Source: DMER64 sp049652385 (lineage in GTDB: Bacteria; Bacteroidota; Bacteroidia; Bacteroidales; UBA932). From it: a DNA stretch of 64,000 bases. Where the stretch lies: positions 1 through 64,000 of the forward strand of contig JBASDX010000005.1 of NCBI GenBank assembly GCA_049652385.1, read 5' to 3'. Shown here piece after piece: positions 1 through 9,297 of the stretch (positions are counted from its first letter, which is position 1; each line of letters starts with the position of its first letter). Both the position numbers and the translations under genes were made by a program. The notes below the pieces were generated by a model, which saw only the letters and a program-made list of their open reading frames with translations, made no database searches and was not told the origin of the DNA.

Positions 1-97
1 GTACATAAAATTTAATGACTAGCTTATCCCGTTACAATCATTCCTTTTATTTAAGAAATTGACTTCTGCTCTCTGTACTTGTTGTACGATTCCAATC

Positions 98-151
98 TTT
101 CAATGAACTAAAGGGCTGCAAAGATAAGGTTTTTATTTTTGTATCTCCAAA
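98..151 (-). promoter_or_regulatory. Leftward promoter with rRNA-like leader
   Basis: On the minus strand TATCTTTG (119-126) is preceded by TTTG (148-151) with a 21-bp spacer, a full Bacteroidota -33/-7 pair. Just downstream on that strand come CAGCCC and GTTCATTGAA (98-108), a boxA-like antitermination motif of the kind found in Bacteroidales rRNA leaders. No start codon with a convincing coding frame follows before the window edge. I infer an rRNA operon, or another stable RNA, reading leftward out of the window. The RNA gene itself is not visible. Confidence 0.5.
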
Positions 152-184
152 TCTTTTAGTAAAAAAATAAACAAAATTTATGCC

Positions 185-192
185 TATCTTTG
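185..192 (+). promoter_or_regulatory. Promoter -7 element for the mannosyltransferase gene
   Basis: TATCTTTG matches the Bacteroidota -7 consensus TAnnTTTG. It predicts a start of transcription near 196 and a leader of about 19 nt before the ATG at 215. No good TTTG lies at the -33 distance. It sits back to back with the leftward promoter at 119-151. Confidence 0.55.
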
Positions 193-214
193 AAATTCTC
201 AAGATTTACTCCAT

Positions 215-949
215 ATGCAAGATAATATTCTAGTAATTATTCCTACTTATAATGAAAAGGAGAATATTGAAAAAATCGTCCAAAGTGTTTTTTCTTTAGA
301 TGAACCTATTCATATTCTGGTAGTTGACGACAATTCTCCCGACGGCACAGCTGCAATCGTACGCTCCCTTATTCCCAAATACCCGGATAAGTTGCATTTG
401 ATGGAACGTGCAGGGAAGCAGGGATTAGGCACCGCCTATTTGGCAGGCTTTACATGGGGATTGGAGCGGAGTTACGATTACCTGGTAGAAATGGATGCTG
501 ATTTCTCCCACGATCCGAATGACCTGCCCCGTCTTGTCAACGCCTGCCGTAAAGAGGGGGCTCATGTTTCTATAGGATCCAGGTACAGTAACGGTATCAG
601 TGTCATTAACTGGCCTATTGGCCGGGTACTGATGTCCTGGTTCGCTTCTTATTACGTCAGGACAGTATTGCGCATGCCCGTTTACGACTGTACGGCCGGT
701 TTTATTTGTTATCATCGTATCGTTTTAGAGCATATTCCTTTTGAGTGGGTAAAAATGAAGGGCTACGGATTTCAGATTTCCATGAAATATTTTGCCTACA
801 AACTGGGTTACAACGTAGTAGAGGTGCCTGTTATCTTTATTGACAGGACAGAAGGTACTTCCAAAATGAGCAGCGGCATCTTTGGAGAGGCCTTCTGGGG
901 TGTGCTCAAGCTTCGTTTTAAAAGGTTTCCGAAAAAGAACAAGCTGTAA
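215..949 (+). CDS. Polyprenol monophosphomannose synthase (GT2 family)
   Basis: A 244-aa glycosyltransferase of family 2, similar to dolichyl/polyprenyl-phosphate mannosyltransferases, which move mannose from GDP-mannose to a polyprenyl phosphate at the cytoplasmic membrane. The GT-A fold signatures are visible: IIPTYNE at the N-terminus, DDNSPDG near residues 38-44, and the metal-binding DAD at 94-96 followed by FSHDP. The length fits the single-domain type with no membrane-anchoring GtrA-like C-terminus. It is followed after 9 bp by dihydroorotase and then an EamA transporter, so the three are probably one transcript. The sugar could be glucose instead of mannose; the family is certain, the exact donor is not. 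Confidence 0.85.
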   Translation: MQDNILVIIPTYNEKENIEKIVQSVFSLDEPIHILVVDDNSPDGTAAIVRSLIPKYPDKLHLMERAGKQGLGTAYLAGFTWGLERSYDYLVEMDADFSHDPNDLPRLVNACRKEGAHVSIGSRYSNGISVINWPIGRVLMSWFASYYVRTVLRMPVYDCTAGFICYHRIVLEHIPFEWVKMKGYGFQISMKYFAYKLGYNVVEVPVIFIDRTEGTSKMSSGIFGEAFWGVLKLRFKRFPKKNKL

Positions 950-958
950 ACCCGATTT

Positions 959-2302
959 ATGTACACCGTCATTCAACATGCAGCCGTAGTAAACGAAAGA
1001 ACCGTTCGTTTGGGGTGTGTGGTTCTGAAAGGAAAATACATCGAGGCCGTTTTATACGACAATCCTCCAAAAGAAGAACTTGTAAAGCGGTACGGTGCCT
1101 CTTCTTTTTTTATACAGGCTGCGGGTGCGTACCTTATCCCGGGTATCATTGACGACCAGGTACATTTCCGGGAGCCCGGACAACCGGAAAAAGGCAACAT
1201 GGAGACAGAAAGCCGGGCTGCTCTTCTGGGCGGTGTCACCGGTGTCCTTGACATGCCCAATAACGTACCCCCCGCAACAACGGTAGCGGCTCTGAAAGAC
1301 AAATACACACGGGCTGCAGAAAGCATGTATACCCATTACGCCTTCTACATGGGAGCGACCAACACCAACGCAAAGGAAGTGCTTGCCGGTGATTTGCCCG
1401 GATGCGGTCTTAAAATTTTTATGGGCTCTTCTACCGGAGATCTGTTGGTGGACGATCCTGAAGCCCTGGAACTTTATTTCAAAGCCTTCAAAGGCGTCAT
1501 CGCCACCCACTGTGAAGAGGAGTCCATAATCCGGAAAAACCTGGAAACCGCCCGTGCCAGGTACCGGGAAGATATCCCCTGGACAGAACACAGCCGCATC
1601 CGCAGCCGTCAAGCGTGCATATCTTCTACTACAAAAGCCATAAAACTGGCTTTACACCACAAAGCCCGTTTGCACGTACTTCATGTTTCCACAAAAGAAG
1701 AAATAGGTATTATTGCCGATGCTCGTAGCGTCTTTGACGGTATCAGTTGTGAAGCTGCTTTGCCCCACATTTGGTTCACGGAAGAAGATTACGAAAAGCA
1801 CGGGTCCTTTATAAAATGCAATCCTTCTCTGAAAACGCCGTCAGACAGGGATGCCATCCTGCAAGGCATAGAAGACAGACAGATACAGGTCATAGGCTCT
1901 GACCACGCACCCCACACCCTGGAAGAAAAGCAAAACAACTACGAAAAAGCCCCTTCTGGTATTCCTCTTATACAGCATACGTGTAACATCCTTATGGAAC
2001 TTGTGGCACAAAAACGTTTGTCGGTAACGCGTATGGTTGATGCGTGCAGCCATGAGCCGGCCCGGTTGTTTGGTATAAAAAACAGGGGATTCATCAAGGA
2101 GGGTTATTATGCAGACCTGGTACTGGCAGACCCCGGGAAAAGTCATCTTGTCACACAGGAATCTCTGGCCGGCGCTTGCCAATGGAGTCCGCTGGAAGGA
2201 TATCGGTTTTCTTCCTCCGTAACGCACGTGTTTGTCAACGGCACATTAGCCGTCAAAGACAACCGGATTATTGAAAAACCTTCTGTAACAGCCCTCCTGT
2301 AA
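959..2302 (+). CDS. pyrC: Dihydroorotase (class I type)
   Basis: A 447-aa amidohydrolase of pyrimidine synthesis that interconverts carbamoyl-aspartate and dihydroorotate. Visible metal-site residues are the candidate carbamylated lysine K152 (GLKIFMGSS), H184 (ATHCEEE), H242 (LHVLHVST) and D315-H316 (GSDHAPHT). The first motif, normally HxH, reads Q67-V-H69 within DDQVHFREPG, so one canonical metal ligand is glutamine. From memory, relatives in this phylum show the same form, so it may be a lineage trait and not inactivation. Length is normal. The gene ends 1 bp before the EamA transporter. Confidence 0.9.
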   Translation: MYTVIQHAAVVNERTVRLGCVVLKGKYIEAVLYDNPPKEELVKRYGASSFFIQAAGAYLIPGIIDDQVHFREPGQPEKGNMETESRAALLGGVTGVLDMPNNVPPATTVAALKDKYTRAAESMYTHYAFYMGATNTNAKEVLAGDLPGCGLKIFMGSSTGDLLVDDPEALELYFKAFKGVIATHCEEESIIRKNLETARARYREDIPWTEHSRIRSRQACISSTTKAIKLALHHKARLHVLHVSTKEEIGIIADARSVFDGISCEAALPHIWFTEEDYEKHGSFIKCNPSLKTPSDRDAILQGIEDRQIQVIGSDHAPHTLEEKQNNYEKAPSGIPLIQHTCNILMELVAQKRLSVTRMVDACSHEPARLFGIKNRGFIKEGYYADLVLADPGKSHLVTQESLAGACQWSPLEGYRFSSSVTHVFVNGTLAVKDNRIIEKPSVTALL

Positions 2303-2303
2303 C

Positions 2304-3239
2304 ATGAACAAACAACGCGCAAGAGCCTATTTGTTTATCTGTATCACAGTCATTTTCTGGGGTATTTCTTTCTTCTGGACCAACAGATTGCTGCAAGCGC
2401 ATATCCCTGTATTTTTTCTGATTTTTACGAGAATCTCTCTGGCAGCCGTTATTCTTTTTGTGGCAGGCCGAGTTTTTGGCCTGATTGAAAAACTGAAGAA
2501 AAAATCGGATATCTTCTGGTTTTTCGGCCTGGCGCTCATGGAGCCTTTCTTTTATTTTGTCGGAGAATCGTACGGAGTCAAATTGACGGCAAGCCCGAGC
2601 CTGACCTCGGTTATCGTATCGAGCATCCCCATCTTTGGCTTGATTGCCGGTGTTACCTTCTACAAAGAAAAGGTCAACGCCTTGAACGTATTGGGAATAT
2701 TCCTTACCGTACCCGGGCTGTTGTTGGTTGTTTTTGGAAAATGGGGTTTTCAGCTGACCAACGGACAAGGTGCAGCCGGTACCAACATGCCTCTGGGCAT
2801 TGCGTTTTTGTTCATGTCGGTATTGGCGGCCGTGGGTCATACGGTCATTATCAAACGAATGACCATGCATTACAACGCTTTTACGGTTACCTTCTACCAG
2901 CACGCCATAGGTGCACTCTATTTCATCTTACCCATGTTGCTGTACGACGTGCCTAAGATGGACGTACAAGCCGTCCTTACGGACTGGAATTTCTGGTACC
3001 CCATCCTGATGCTTTCCGTGTTCTGTTCCAGTATTGCTTTTTTCCTCTTTACGCTGGCTGTTAAGGAACTGGGGATTACCCGAACAAATACGTTTACGTC
3101 CATTATTCCCATCATAACGGCGGCTGTGGGCGTCATCCTGGGTCTGGAAGATATTGTATGGCTTCAGGCAAGCGGCATTTTTGTGGTAGTCGGAGGCGTT
3201 ATTTTGTCTCAACTGCCTTCGCGTTCCAATCGGAGCTGA
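2304..3239 (+). CDS. EamA/DMT-superfamily transporter
   Basis: A 311-aa integral membrane protein with about ten hydrophobic helices arranged as two EamA repeats. The first begins near residue 9 (FICITVIFWGISFFW), the second near residue 165. Members export amino acids, metabolites or nucleotide precursors; the substrate cannot be read from the sequence. It is the third gene of the mannosyltransferase-pyrC unit. Its last 31 bp overlap the tail of the convergent tex gene, with no room for a terminator hairpin between them. Confidence 0.85.
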   Translation: MNKQRARAYLFICITVIFWGISFFWTNRLLQAHIPVFFLIFTRISLAAVILFVAGRVFGLIEKLKKKSDIFWFFGLALMEPFFYFVGESYGVKLTASPSLTSVIVSSIPIFGLIAGVTFYKEKVNALNVLGIFLTVPGLLLVVFGKWGFQLTNGQGAAGTNMPLGIAFLFMSVLAAVGHTVIIKRMTMHYNAFTVTFYQHAIGALYFILPMLLYDVPKMDVQAVLTDWNFWYPILMLSVFCSSIAFFLFTLAVKELGITRTNTFTSIIPIITAAVGVILGLEDIVWLQASGIFVVVGGVILSQLPSRSNRS

Positions 3240-5371
3240 ATCCTGTTTCTTTCTATATCCACACTCAGCACCCTGACCATCACATGTTCGTGTAATTTGA
3301 TTACGTCCAAAGGATTTTGCACATATTTTCGCCCCATTTGCGATACGTGAATCAATCCGTCCTGCTGAATGCCTATGTTTACAAATGCTCCAAAGTGCGT
3401 AACATTGCTGACAATACCCGGCAATATCATCCCTTCTTTCAAATCGTCTATGGACGTAATAGTATCGTCAAACTCCCACACCTCGATGATTTGCCGGGGA
3501 TCGCGGCCCGGTTTGTCCAATTCTTTCATGATATCCGACAAAGTAGGCATACCAACGTCTTTAGTGACGTACCGCTTGCAGTCTACACGGCCGCGCAGCG
3601 TTTCAGAGGCTACCAAGTCATCTACCGTAACCTCCAGGTCTCTGGCCATTTGCCGGACTATCGGATAACTTTCCGGATGGACTCCCGTATTGTCAAGGAT
3701 ATCAGAAGCGCCGGGAATACGTAAAAATCCGGCACATTGCTCAAAGGCTTTTTCTCCCAGCCTCGGCACTTTTTTCAATTGCTCCCTGGACGTAAAAGGA
3801 CCGTTTTCTTTCCTGTAGTCCACTATGTTCCTTGCCAGAGCCGGACCTAATCCCGATACGTACGTCAACAACCGGTGGCTGGCCGTGTTGAGGTTTACGC
3901 CAACATGATTGACACATAGTTCCACCGTCTGGTCCAGACCTTCCTTCAGCAACGTTTGGTTCACGTCGTGCTGGTATTGCCCCACTCCCAAAGATTTGGG
4001 ATCGATTTTCACCAGTTCTGCCAATGGGTCCATAAGTCTTCTTCCAATAGATACGGCTCCCCTGACCGTCACATCGTAATCCGGAAATTCTTCCCGCCCG
4101 GCGGGAGAAGCCGAATATACACTGGCACCGTCTTCATTGACGGAAAAGATTTGGATCTTATGAGGAAAGGCGATTCTTTTGAGAAATTGCTCCGTTTCAC
4201 GACCGGCCGTACCGTCTCCTACTGCAATAACCTGAATTTTATAGGCCTCGACCAGTTGCGTGACCTTACGCATGGCCTGACTCCGCTCATTTCTGGGAGG
4301 ATGCGGGTATAGGGTATCATTATGGAGCAATTCACCTTGCTCACTCAAACATACTACTTTACAACCTGTACGAAATCCCGGGTCAATGGCCAATACCCGC
4401 TTTTGTCCCAAAGGAGGAGCCAGCAGCAATTGACGCAGGTTCTCCCGGAATACTTTGATGGATTCCTTGTCTGCCTCTTCTTTATAATGGTTGAGAACTT
4501 CGTTTTCGATAGAAGGATGGATCAGTCTGCGGTAAGAGTCTGCAAGGGCTTCTTGCATTTGCCAGCCTGCATCTTCCATTCCGCTTTCCTTTCCGATGTA
4601 ATGGCCGGGCGCAAGAAACCTCTTTCCTGCCTGAGCTAAAGGAGTTTCTTCCCGTTGCGGTTTAAGGGCAATCGAAACCACTCCCTCTTTTTGAGCCCGC
4701 AACAAGGCCAAAAGCCGATGAGGAGCCATGGAGCGTATCTTCTCTGTGTAGTCAAAGTAATTACGGTACTTGTCCCCTTCTTCTTCTTTGTCTTTTAACA
4801 CTTTGGAAGAAAGCATCCCTTCCTGTTGGTATACCTGGCGGATGCTTTGACGCAACGGAGCGTCTTCACTTACTATTTCTGCTATGATATCACGGGCTCC
4901 GGCCAGTGCGGCCAAGGTATCTTCCACTTCTCCGCCCACATATTTTTCTGCTAGCTGCACACAATTCCCCTTCCATCCGTTCATTATTTCCAAAGCCAAC
5001 GGTTCCAGTCCTCTGCTTCTTGCCACAGAAGCCCTTGTCTTCCTTTTGGGTCTGAAGGGGAGGTATAAATCTTCCAAACGGCTGGATTCCCAACAGTTTT
5101 CGATAGCTTCTTTCAGTTCGGGGGTTAATTTTTCCTGTTCTTCAATAGAGCGCAGTATGGTTTCCTTGCGCTTGCTGATTTCCTTGTATTTTTCCCACAG
5201 GCTTTTGATGCCCGCAATGAAGGTTTCGTCCAAAGACCCGGTAGCTTCTTTACGGTACCTGCTCACAAAAGGTATGGTGGCTCCGTCTGCAAGCAGCGTT
5301 ACCGTGTGTTCCACCTGCCATTCTTTGATGTGCAGTTCGGAAGCTATAAGCTCTATATGCTTTTTATTCAT
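3209..5371 (-). CDS. tex: Tex-family RNA-binding transcription accessory protein
   Basis: A 720-aa protein from the ATG whose first base is at 5371; the frame stays open further upstream but that part overlaps the ClC gene. It has the Tex layout: an N-terminal helical part, a YqgF/RNase-H-like domain (RVLAIDPGFRTGCKV), tandem helix-hairpin-helix motifs (NTASHRLLTYVSGLGPALA), and a C-terminal S1 RNA-binding domain (GIVSNVTHFGAFVNIG). Tex proteins bind nucleic acid and affect transcription and stress tolerance. The start overlaps the upstream ClC gene by 8 bp, so the two are translationally linked. The 3' end overlaps the convergent EamA gene by 31 bp. Confidence 0.93.
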   Translation of the reverse strand: MNKKHIELIASELHIKEWQVEHTVTLLADGATIPFVSRYRKEATGSLDETFIAGIKSLWEKYKEISKRKETILRSIEEQEKLTPELKEAIENCWESSRLEDLYLPFRPKRKTRASVARSRGLEPLALEIMNGWKGNCVQLAEKYVGGEVEDTLAALAGARDIIAEIVSEDAPLRQSIRQVYQQEGMLSSKVLKDKEEEGDKYRNYFDYTEKIRSMAPHRLLALLRAQKEGVVSIALKPQREETPLAQAGKRFLAPGHYIGKESGMEDAGWQMQEALADSYRRLIHPSIENEVLNHYKEEADKESIKVFRENLRQLLLAPPLGQKRVLAIDPGFRTGCKVVCLSEQGELLHNDTLYPHPPRNERSQAMRKVTQLVEAYKIQVIAVGDGTAGRETEQFLKRIAFPHKIQIFSVNEDGASVYSASPAGREEFPDYDVTVRGAVSIGRRLMDPLAELVKIDPKSLGVGQYQHDVNQTLLKEGLDQTVELCVNHVGVNLNTASHRLLTYVSGLGPALARNIVDYRKENGPFTSREQLKKVPRLGEKAFEQCAGFLRIPGASDILDNTGVHPESYPIVRQMARDLEVTVDDLVASETLRGRVDCKRYVTKDVGMPTLSDIMKELDKPGRDPRQIIEVWEFDDTITSIDDLKEGMILPGIVSNVTHFGAFVNIGIQQDGLIHVSQMGRKYVQNPLDVIKLHEHVMVRVLSVDIERNRIQLRLEREGS

Positions 5372-7121
5372 GGGATACTTGAGATAATTGTTCCCGGTAA
5401 GCAGAAAAAATACGCGATTTAGAAACGAAACCCAAATACCGGGACTCATGGTCCAAAACCGGTAAATTCCATGCACCGGACCGTTCAAATTTTTCCATTA
5501 CGCTTTCCATACGTTCATCTATAAAAACGTAATCCAACGGACGGTGCATGAGTTCGTACACAAAAATTTCTGCATACAAATCCTGTTGAAACATAATGGG
5601 ACGTATGTCATCCAATGTGACAATGCCTTGTAAACGACCTTCAGTGTCTGTTACCGGAAAGAGGTTTCGCTTGCTTTTTTCTACGACCTTCACCAATTCC
5701 TCCAGGGAATGGTGCGGATGGATGGGCAAAAAATCGCTCTCAATGATTTCCGACGTTTTCAGCAGCGTAAGTACGGCCTGGTCGCTATCGTGCGTAAGCA
5801 ATTTACCTTCTTTGGCAAGGCGTTTTGTATAAATGGAGTACGGTTCAAAATTACGGACGGTAACAAAGGAGCACACGGCCGTGATGATTAAGGGCATGAG
5901 CAATTGATACCCTCCGGTCAACTCGGCAATCAAAAAAATGGCCGTCAGGGGGGCTTGCATAACACCCGCCATGAGTCCGGCCATGCCCACCAACGCAAAA
6001 TTCGATTCGGGCAAAACCGATACACCGGTAAGGTTCAGGACTCTGGCCAATACAAAACCCAGGACGCCACCCATGAAGAGTGTAGGTCCAAACGTGCCGC
6101 CTACTCCCCCTCCCGCATTGGTGAAAGACATGGCAAACACCTTAAGAAACAATACCAGGGTAAAGAAAACAGGGATGAACCATACGCTGTTGCTGATGGA
6201 ACCGTATATAAGGCTGTCCACGGCTCCTTCCACATTATTGTTCAGCAAAGCCAGCAGCGACCCGTATCCTTCTCCGTACAACGGGGGAAACAAAACAATA
6301 AGCAATCCCAGAGCCAGTGCAGAAAGAGCCCAACGCTTGTAGTCGTTTTTAATGACTGAAATGCGGCTTTCCATAAACAGGGTGGTTCTGGTAAAAAACA
6401 AGCTCACAAATCCACATACTACCCCCAGCACCAGGTAATAAGGAATGTTGGCCAAAAGAAAAGGCGCTGTAGAGCTGGCAAAACTAACTTCTCCTCCCAT
6501 GATGAGGGAAGACACGGCCGTTGCCGTAATAGAAGCCGTTAACAAAGGAATGATAGAGCCCAGTGTGAGGTTGAAAAGCAATATTTCAAAACAAAACAAC
6601 ACGCCTGCCAGAGGAGCCTTGAAAATACCGGCAATAGCCGCTGCCGCACCGCAACAAACCAGCAATGTCACACTCCTGTAGTTCATGCCCAGCTTTCTGC
6701 CCACATTGGACCCGATAGCCGCTCCCGTATAGACGATGGGTGCTTCTGCTCCCACACTACCTCCAAAACCGATAGTCATGGCACTGGAAATGACCGACGT
6801 ATAACAATTATGCCTCTTTATCAGTGATTTGTTGCAGGAAATGGATTCCAGCACACGCGTAACTCCATGCGATATATTGTCTTTAACAGCATACTTGACA
6901 AAAAGCAGGGACAACAACATACCCAGACCGGGCAACAGAAAATAGGTCAGGCTTTCTGCAGGTAAACTCACATGCGTTGTCAGCAAATCCTTGATGGACT
7001 GTATAAATACCTTGAGCAATACAGCGGCCAATCCACTGAATAGCCCAATGACCAATGATAACACCAAAAGGAGCGTGGACTCGGGTAACTGTTTAATCTT
7101 CGTCCATATCTTCTGCAACAT
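5364..7121 (-). CDS. ClC-family chloride channel/antiporter with CBS pair
   Basis: A 585-aa protein from the chosen ATG at 7121; starts up to 7229 are possible but lie inside the upstream gene. It has a ClC membrane domain of many helices with the conserved GSVGAEAP and GGVGGTFGPTLF selectivity-filter-type motifs, followed by two CBS domains that in this family bind nucleotides and gate transport (about residues 445-575). ClC proteins move chloride or other halides, often in exchange for protons. It overlaps the upstream small gene by 29 bp and the downstream tex by 8 bp, a tight tri-cistron. The transported ion and the channel-versus-exchanger mode are not determined here. Confidence 0.9.
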   Translation of the reverse strand: MLQKIWTKIKQLPESTLLLVLSLVIGLFSGLAAVLLKVFIQSIKDLLTTHVSLPAESLTYFLLPGLGMLLSLLFVKYAVKDNISHGVTRVLESISCNKSLIKRHNCYTSVISSAMTIGFGGSVGAEAPIVYTGAAIGSNVGRKLGMNYRSVTLLVCCGAAAAIAGIFKAPLAGVLFCFEILLFNLTLGSIIPLLTASITATAVSSLIMGGEVSFASSTAPFLLANIPYYLVLGVVCGFVSLFFTRTTLFMESRISVIKNDYKRWALSALALGLLIVLFPPLYGEGYGSLLALLNNNVEGAVDSLIYGSISNSVWFIPVFFTLVLFLKVFAMSFTNAGGGVGGTFGPTLFMGGVLGFVLARVLNLTGVSVLPESNFALVGMAGLMAGVMQAPLTAIFLIAELTGGYQLLMPLIITAVCSFVTVRNFEPYSIYTKRLAKEGKLLTHDSDQAVLTLLKTSEIIESDFLPIHPHHSLEELVKVVEKSKRNLFPVTDTEGRLQGIVTLDDIRPIMFQQDLYAEIFVYELMHRPLDYVFIDERMESVMEKFERSGAWNLPVLDHESRYLGFVSKSRIFSAYREQLSQVSHE

Positions 7122-7458
7122 CTGTAAAGCCTGCGTCTGAGGTGTCGGGGAAATCGACGTTGTCGTCGTCTCCTTGATCTTCATCTTCCGAACCAAAGAT
7201 GTCTTTCTCAACTTCTTCGTAGTCGTCAATTTTCACTTCAACCTTAACCAGGTAAATGGCTTCAGGTATTTCAAACGTGACAGCGTAGAAATACGTTCCG
7301 TCGGGTTTGTCCACCTTCATGATATCCCCCATATAATCTGCATAACCACGGGGATATTTTTCTTTCCAAACGCTTAAAAGCTGTGGCGGCATATTTGCGT
7401 AGCCAATTACCAATCTTTTTTTATTGACCTGAGGTCTTTCTACCGGAGTCTTCTTCAT
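7093..7458 (-). CDS. Conserved-looking small protein with acidic tail
   Basis: A 121-aa protein from the ATG at 7458 (MKKTPVERPQ); an in-frame ATG at 7491 gives an 11-residue extension that is probably not used. The first ~75 residues look folded, with several beta-like segments (TYFYAVTFEIP, AIYLVKVEVKI). The last ~40 residues are almost entirely Asp and Glu, ending DMDED. I do not recognise a named family. It lies between argS and the ClC gene, overlapping the latter by 29 bp. Acidic tails of this kind occur in proteins that bind basic partners or mimic nucleic acid, but nothing here shows which applies. Confidence 0.75.
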   Translation of the reverse strand: MKKTPVERPQVNKKRLVIGYANMPPQLLSVWKEKYPRGYADYMGDIMKVDKPDGTYFYAVTFEIPEAIYLVKVEVKIDDYEEVEKDIFGSEDEDQGDDDNVDFPDTSDAGFTDVAEDMDED

Positions 7459-7518
7459 AGGACAAACTATAGAAAAAAGATTTTGATGCAATAATACAAT
7501 AATATTTTGAAATGCAAA

Positions 7519-9297
7519 TTACATTCTTTCCGGTAATGCAATACCCAGGATATCCATAGCGCGCCTGAGCATTCCGGCTATTTGTTCCAACAGCACCAAT
7601 CGCTGGCTGCGCAAGCTGCCTTCTTCTTCATGAAGCACAGATGTTTCGTGGTAATAACGATTGAATTCCCTGGCCAGTTCGTAACAGAAATTGGCCAACT
7701 GCGCAGGTGAATAAGCCTCTGCTGCTTCTTCCAAAATTTGTGGGTAAGACGCCATGATTTTGATCAACCCGTACTCTGTATCCATCATTGGCTGCCCGCA
7801 CAAACACGGAACGTATCCCCTTTCTTTGGCTTTTCTTAAAATAGATTGAATCCGAGCGTACGTATATTGAATGAAAGGTCCCGTATTTCCGTTAAAATCT
7901 ATAGACTCCTTTGGATTAAACAACATGGTCTTTCTGGGGTCAACTTTTAAGATGAAGTATTTTAGCGCACCCATGCCCAACGTTTCATACAACCGCTCCT
8001 TTTCTTCCCCGGACAAATCTTCCAGCTTGTCAGATTCACCGGAGGTCTCCCGTGCCGTCGCAACCATTTGATCCATTAAATCGTCAGCATCCACAACGGT
8101 GCCTTCCCGCGACTTCATTTTACCTTCGGGCAGTTCAACCATTCCGTAGGAAAGATGAACCAGGTTGTCTGCCCAAGGGTAGCCCAATTTTTTTAAAAGA
8201 ACCTTCAAGACTTGAAAATGGTAATTCTGTTCATTGCCCACTACGTATATATGGATATCAAAGGCACTTTCTTCAAAACGACTTACGGACGTTCCCAAAT
8301 CTTGTGTCATATAGACGGAAGTACCATCAGCCCTAAGCAGCAATTTCTGGTCCAGACCTTCTTCTGTCAGATTGCACCAAACGGAACCATCCGGTTTCTG
8401 AAAAAACACACCTTGTCTGAGCCCTACTTCTACCAACTGTTTACCCAGCAAATAGGTATCTGACTCGTAGTATATTTTATCAAAAGATACACCCATACGC
8501 TTGTACGTCCGGTCAAAACCTTCGTATACCCAGCCGTTCATTTTTTTCCACAACTCCAGTACTTCCTTGTCTCCTTGTTCCCACCTGATCAACATGTCCT
8601 GAGCCTGCCTGATGAGCGGTGCTTCCTTTTCCGCTTCCTCTTCTGATTTGCCTTGCTTAACCAGCTCTTTTATCTGCTCTTTGTACATTTCGTTAAACAG
8701 GACATAGTAGTCACCCACCAGGTGATCCCCCTTCTTGCCGGAAGCTTCGGGCGTCTCGTTTTTTCCATACCTTTCCCAGGCCAACATGGATTTGCTGATA
8801 TGGATGCCGCGATCGTTCACCAGATTGACCTTAATGACCCGGTGGCCATTGGCTTCCATAATACGGGATATGGACCAGCCCAGCAAATTGTTGCGTATAT
8901 GACCCAGATGAAGCGGTTTGTTCGTATTGGGCGACGAATATTCCACCATAACCGTTTTTCCCGAAGGGCCTTTTTTCCCGTAGCCGGGTGTATCGGCAAT
9001 ATGAGCTAACATATCCAGCCAATAGGTTCCGGACATCTTCAGGTTCAGGAAACCTTTGATAACCTGAAAAGATGCTATCCGCTCTTCTTTCTCCACCAGG
9101 TACCTGCCCAGTTCTTCTGCCGTTTGAACAGGCGGTTTTCTGCTGATACCCAAAAGCGGAAAAACGACTATCGTATAATCGCCTTCAAATTCTTTTCTGG
9201 TGGCTTGTATTTGTAAAGAACCTTTTGGTGCTTCTTTTCCGTACAAATCACTCACAGCTTGTTCCAGTACGTTTAATAAGATGGCAGAAGCGTTCAT
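7519..9297 (-). CDS. argS: Arginyl-tRNA synthetase
   Basis: A 592-aa class I synthetase that charges tRNA-Arg with arginine. The HIGH signature is HLGHIRN following SSPNTNKPL, and the KMSKS loop is replaced by GKMKSREG, a normal ArgRS variant. The N-terminal Add1-type tRNA-recognition domain covers about residues 1-90 and the C-terminal DALR anticodon-binding domain about 470-592. The length is right for the phylum. The start codon directly abuts the stop of the upstream symporter gene, indicating one transcript. Confidence 0.96.
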   Translation of the reverse strand: MNASAILLNVLEQAVSDLYGKEAPKGSLQIQATRKEFEGDYTIVVFPLLGISRKPPVQTAEELGRYLVEKEERIASFQVIKGFLNLKMSGTYWLDMLAHIADTPGYGKKGPSGKTVMVEYSSPNTNKPLHLGHIRNNLLGWSISRIMEANGHRVIKVNLVNDRGIHISKSMLAWERYGKNETPEASGKKGDHLVGDYYVLFNEMYKEQIKELVKQGKSEEEAEKEAPLIRQAQDMLIRWEQGDKEVLELWKKMNGWVYEGFDRTYKRMGVSFDKIYYESDTYLLGKQLVEVGLRQGVFFQKPDGSVWCNLTEEGLDQKLLLRADGTSVYMTQDLGTSVSRFEESAFDIHIYVVGNEQNYHFQVLKVLLKKLGYPWADNLVHLSYGMVELPEGKMKSREGTVVDADDLMDQMVATARETSGESDKLEDLSGEEKERLYETLGMGALKYFILKVDPRKTMLFNPKESIDFNGNTGPFIQYTYARIQSILRKAKERGYVPCLCGQPMMDTEYGLIKIMASYPQILEEAAEAYSPAQLANFCYELAREFNRYYHETSVLHEEEGSLRSQRLVLLEQIAGMLRRAMDILGIALPERM

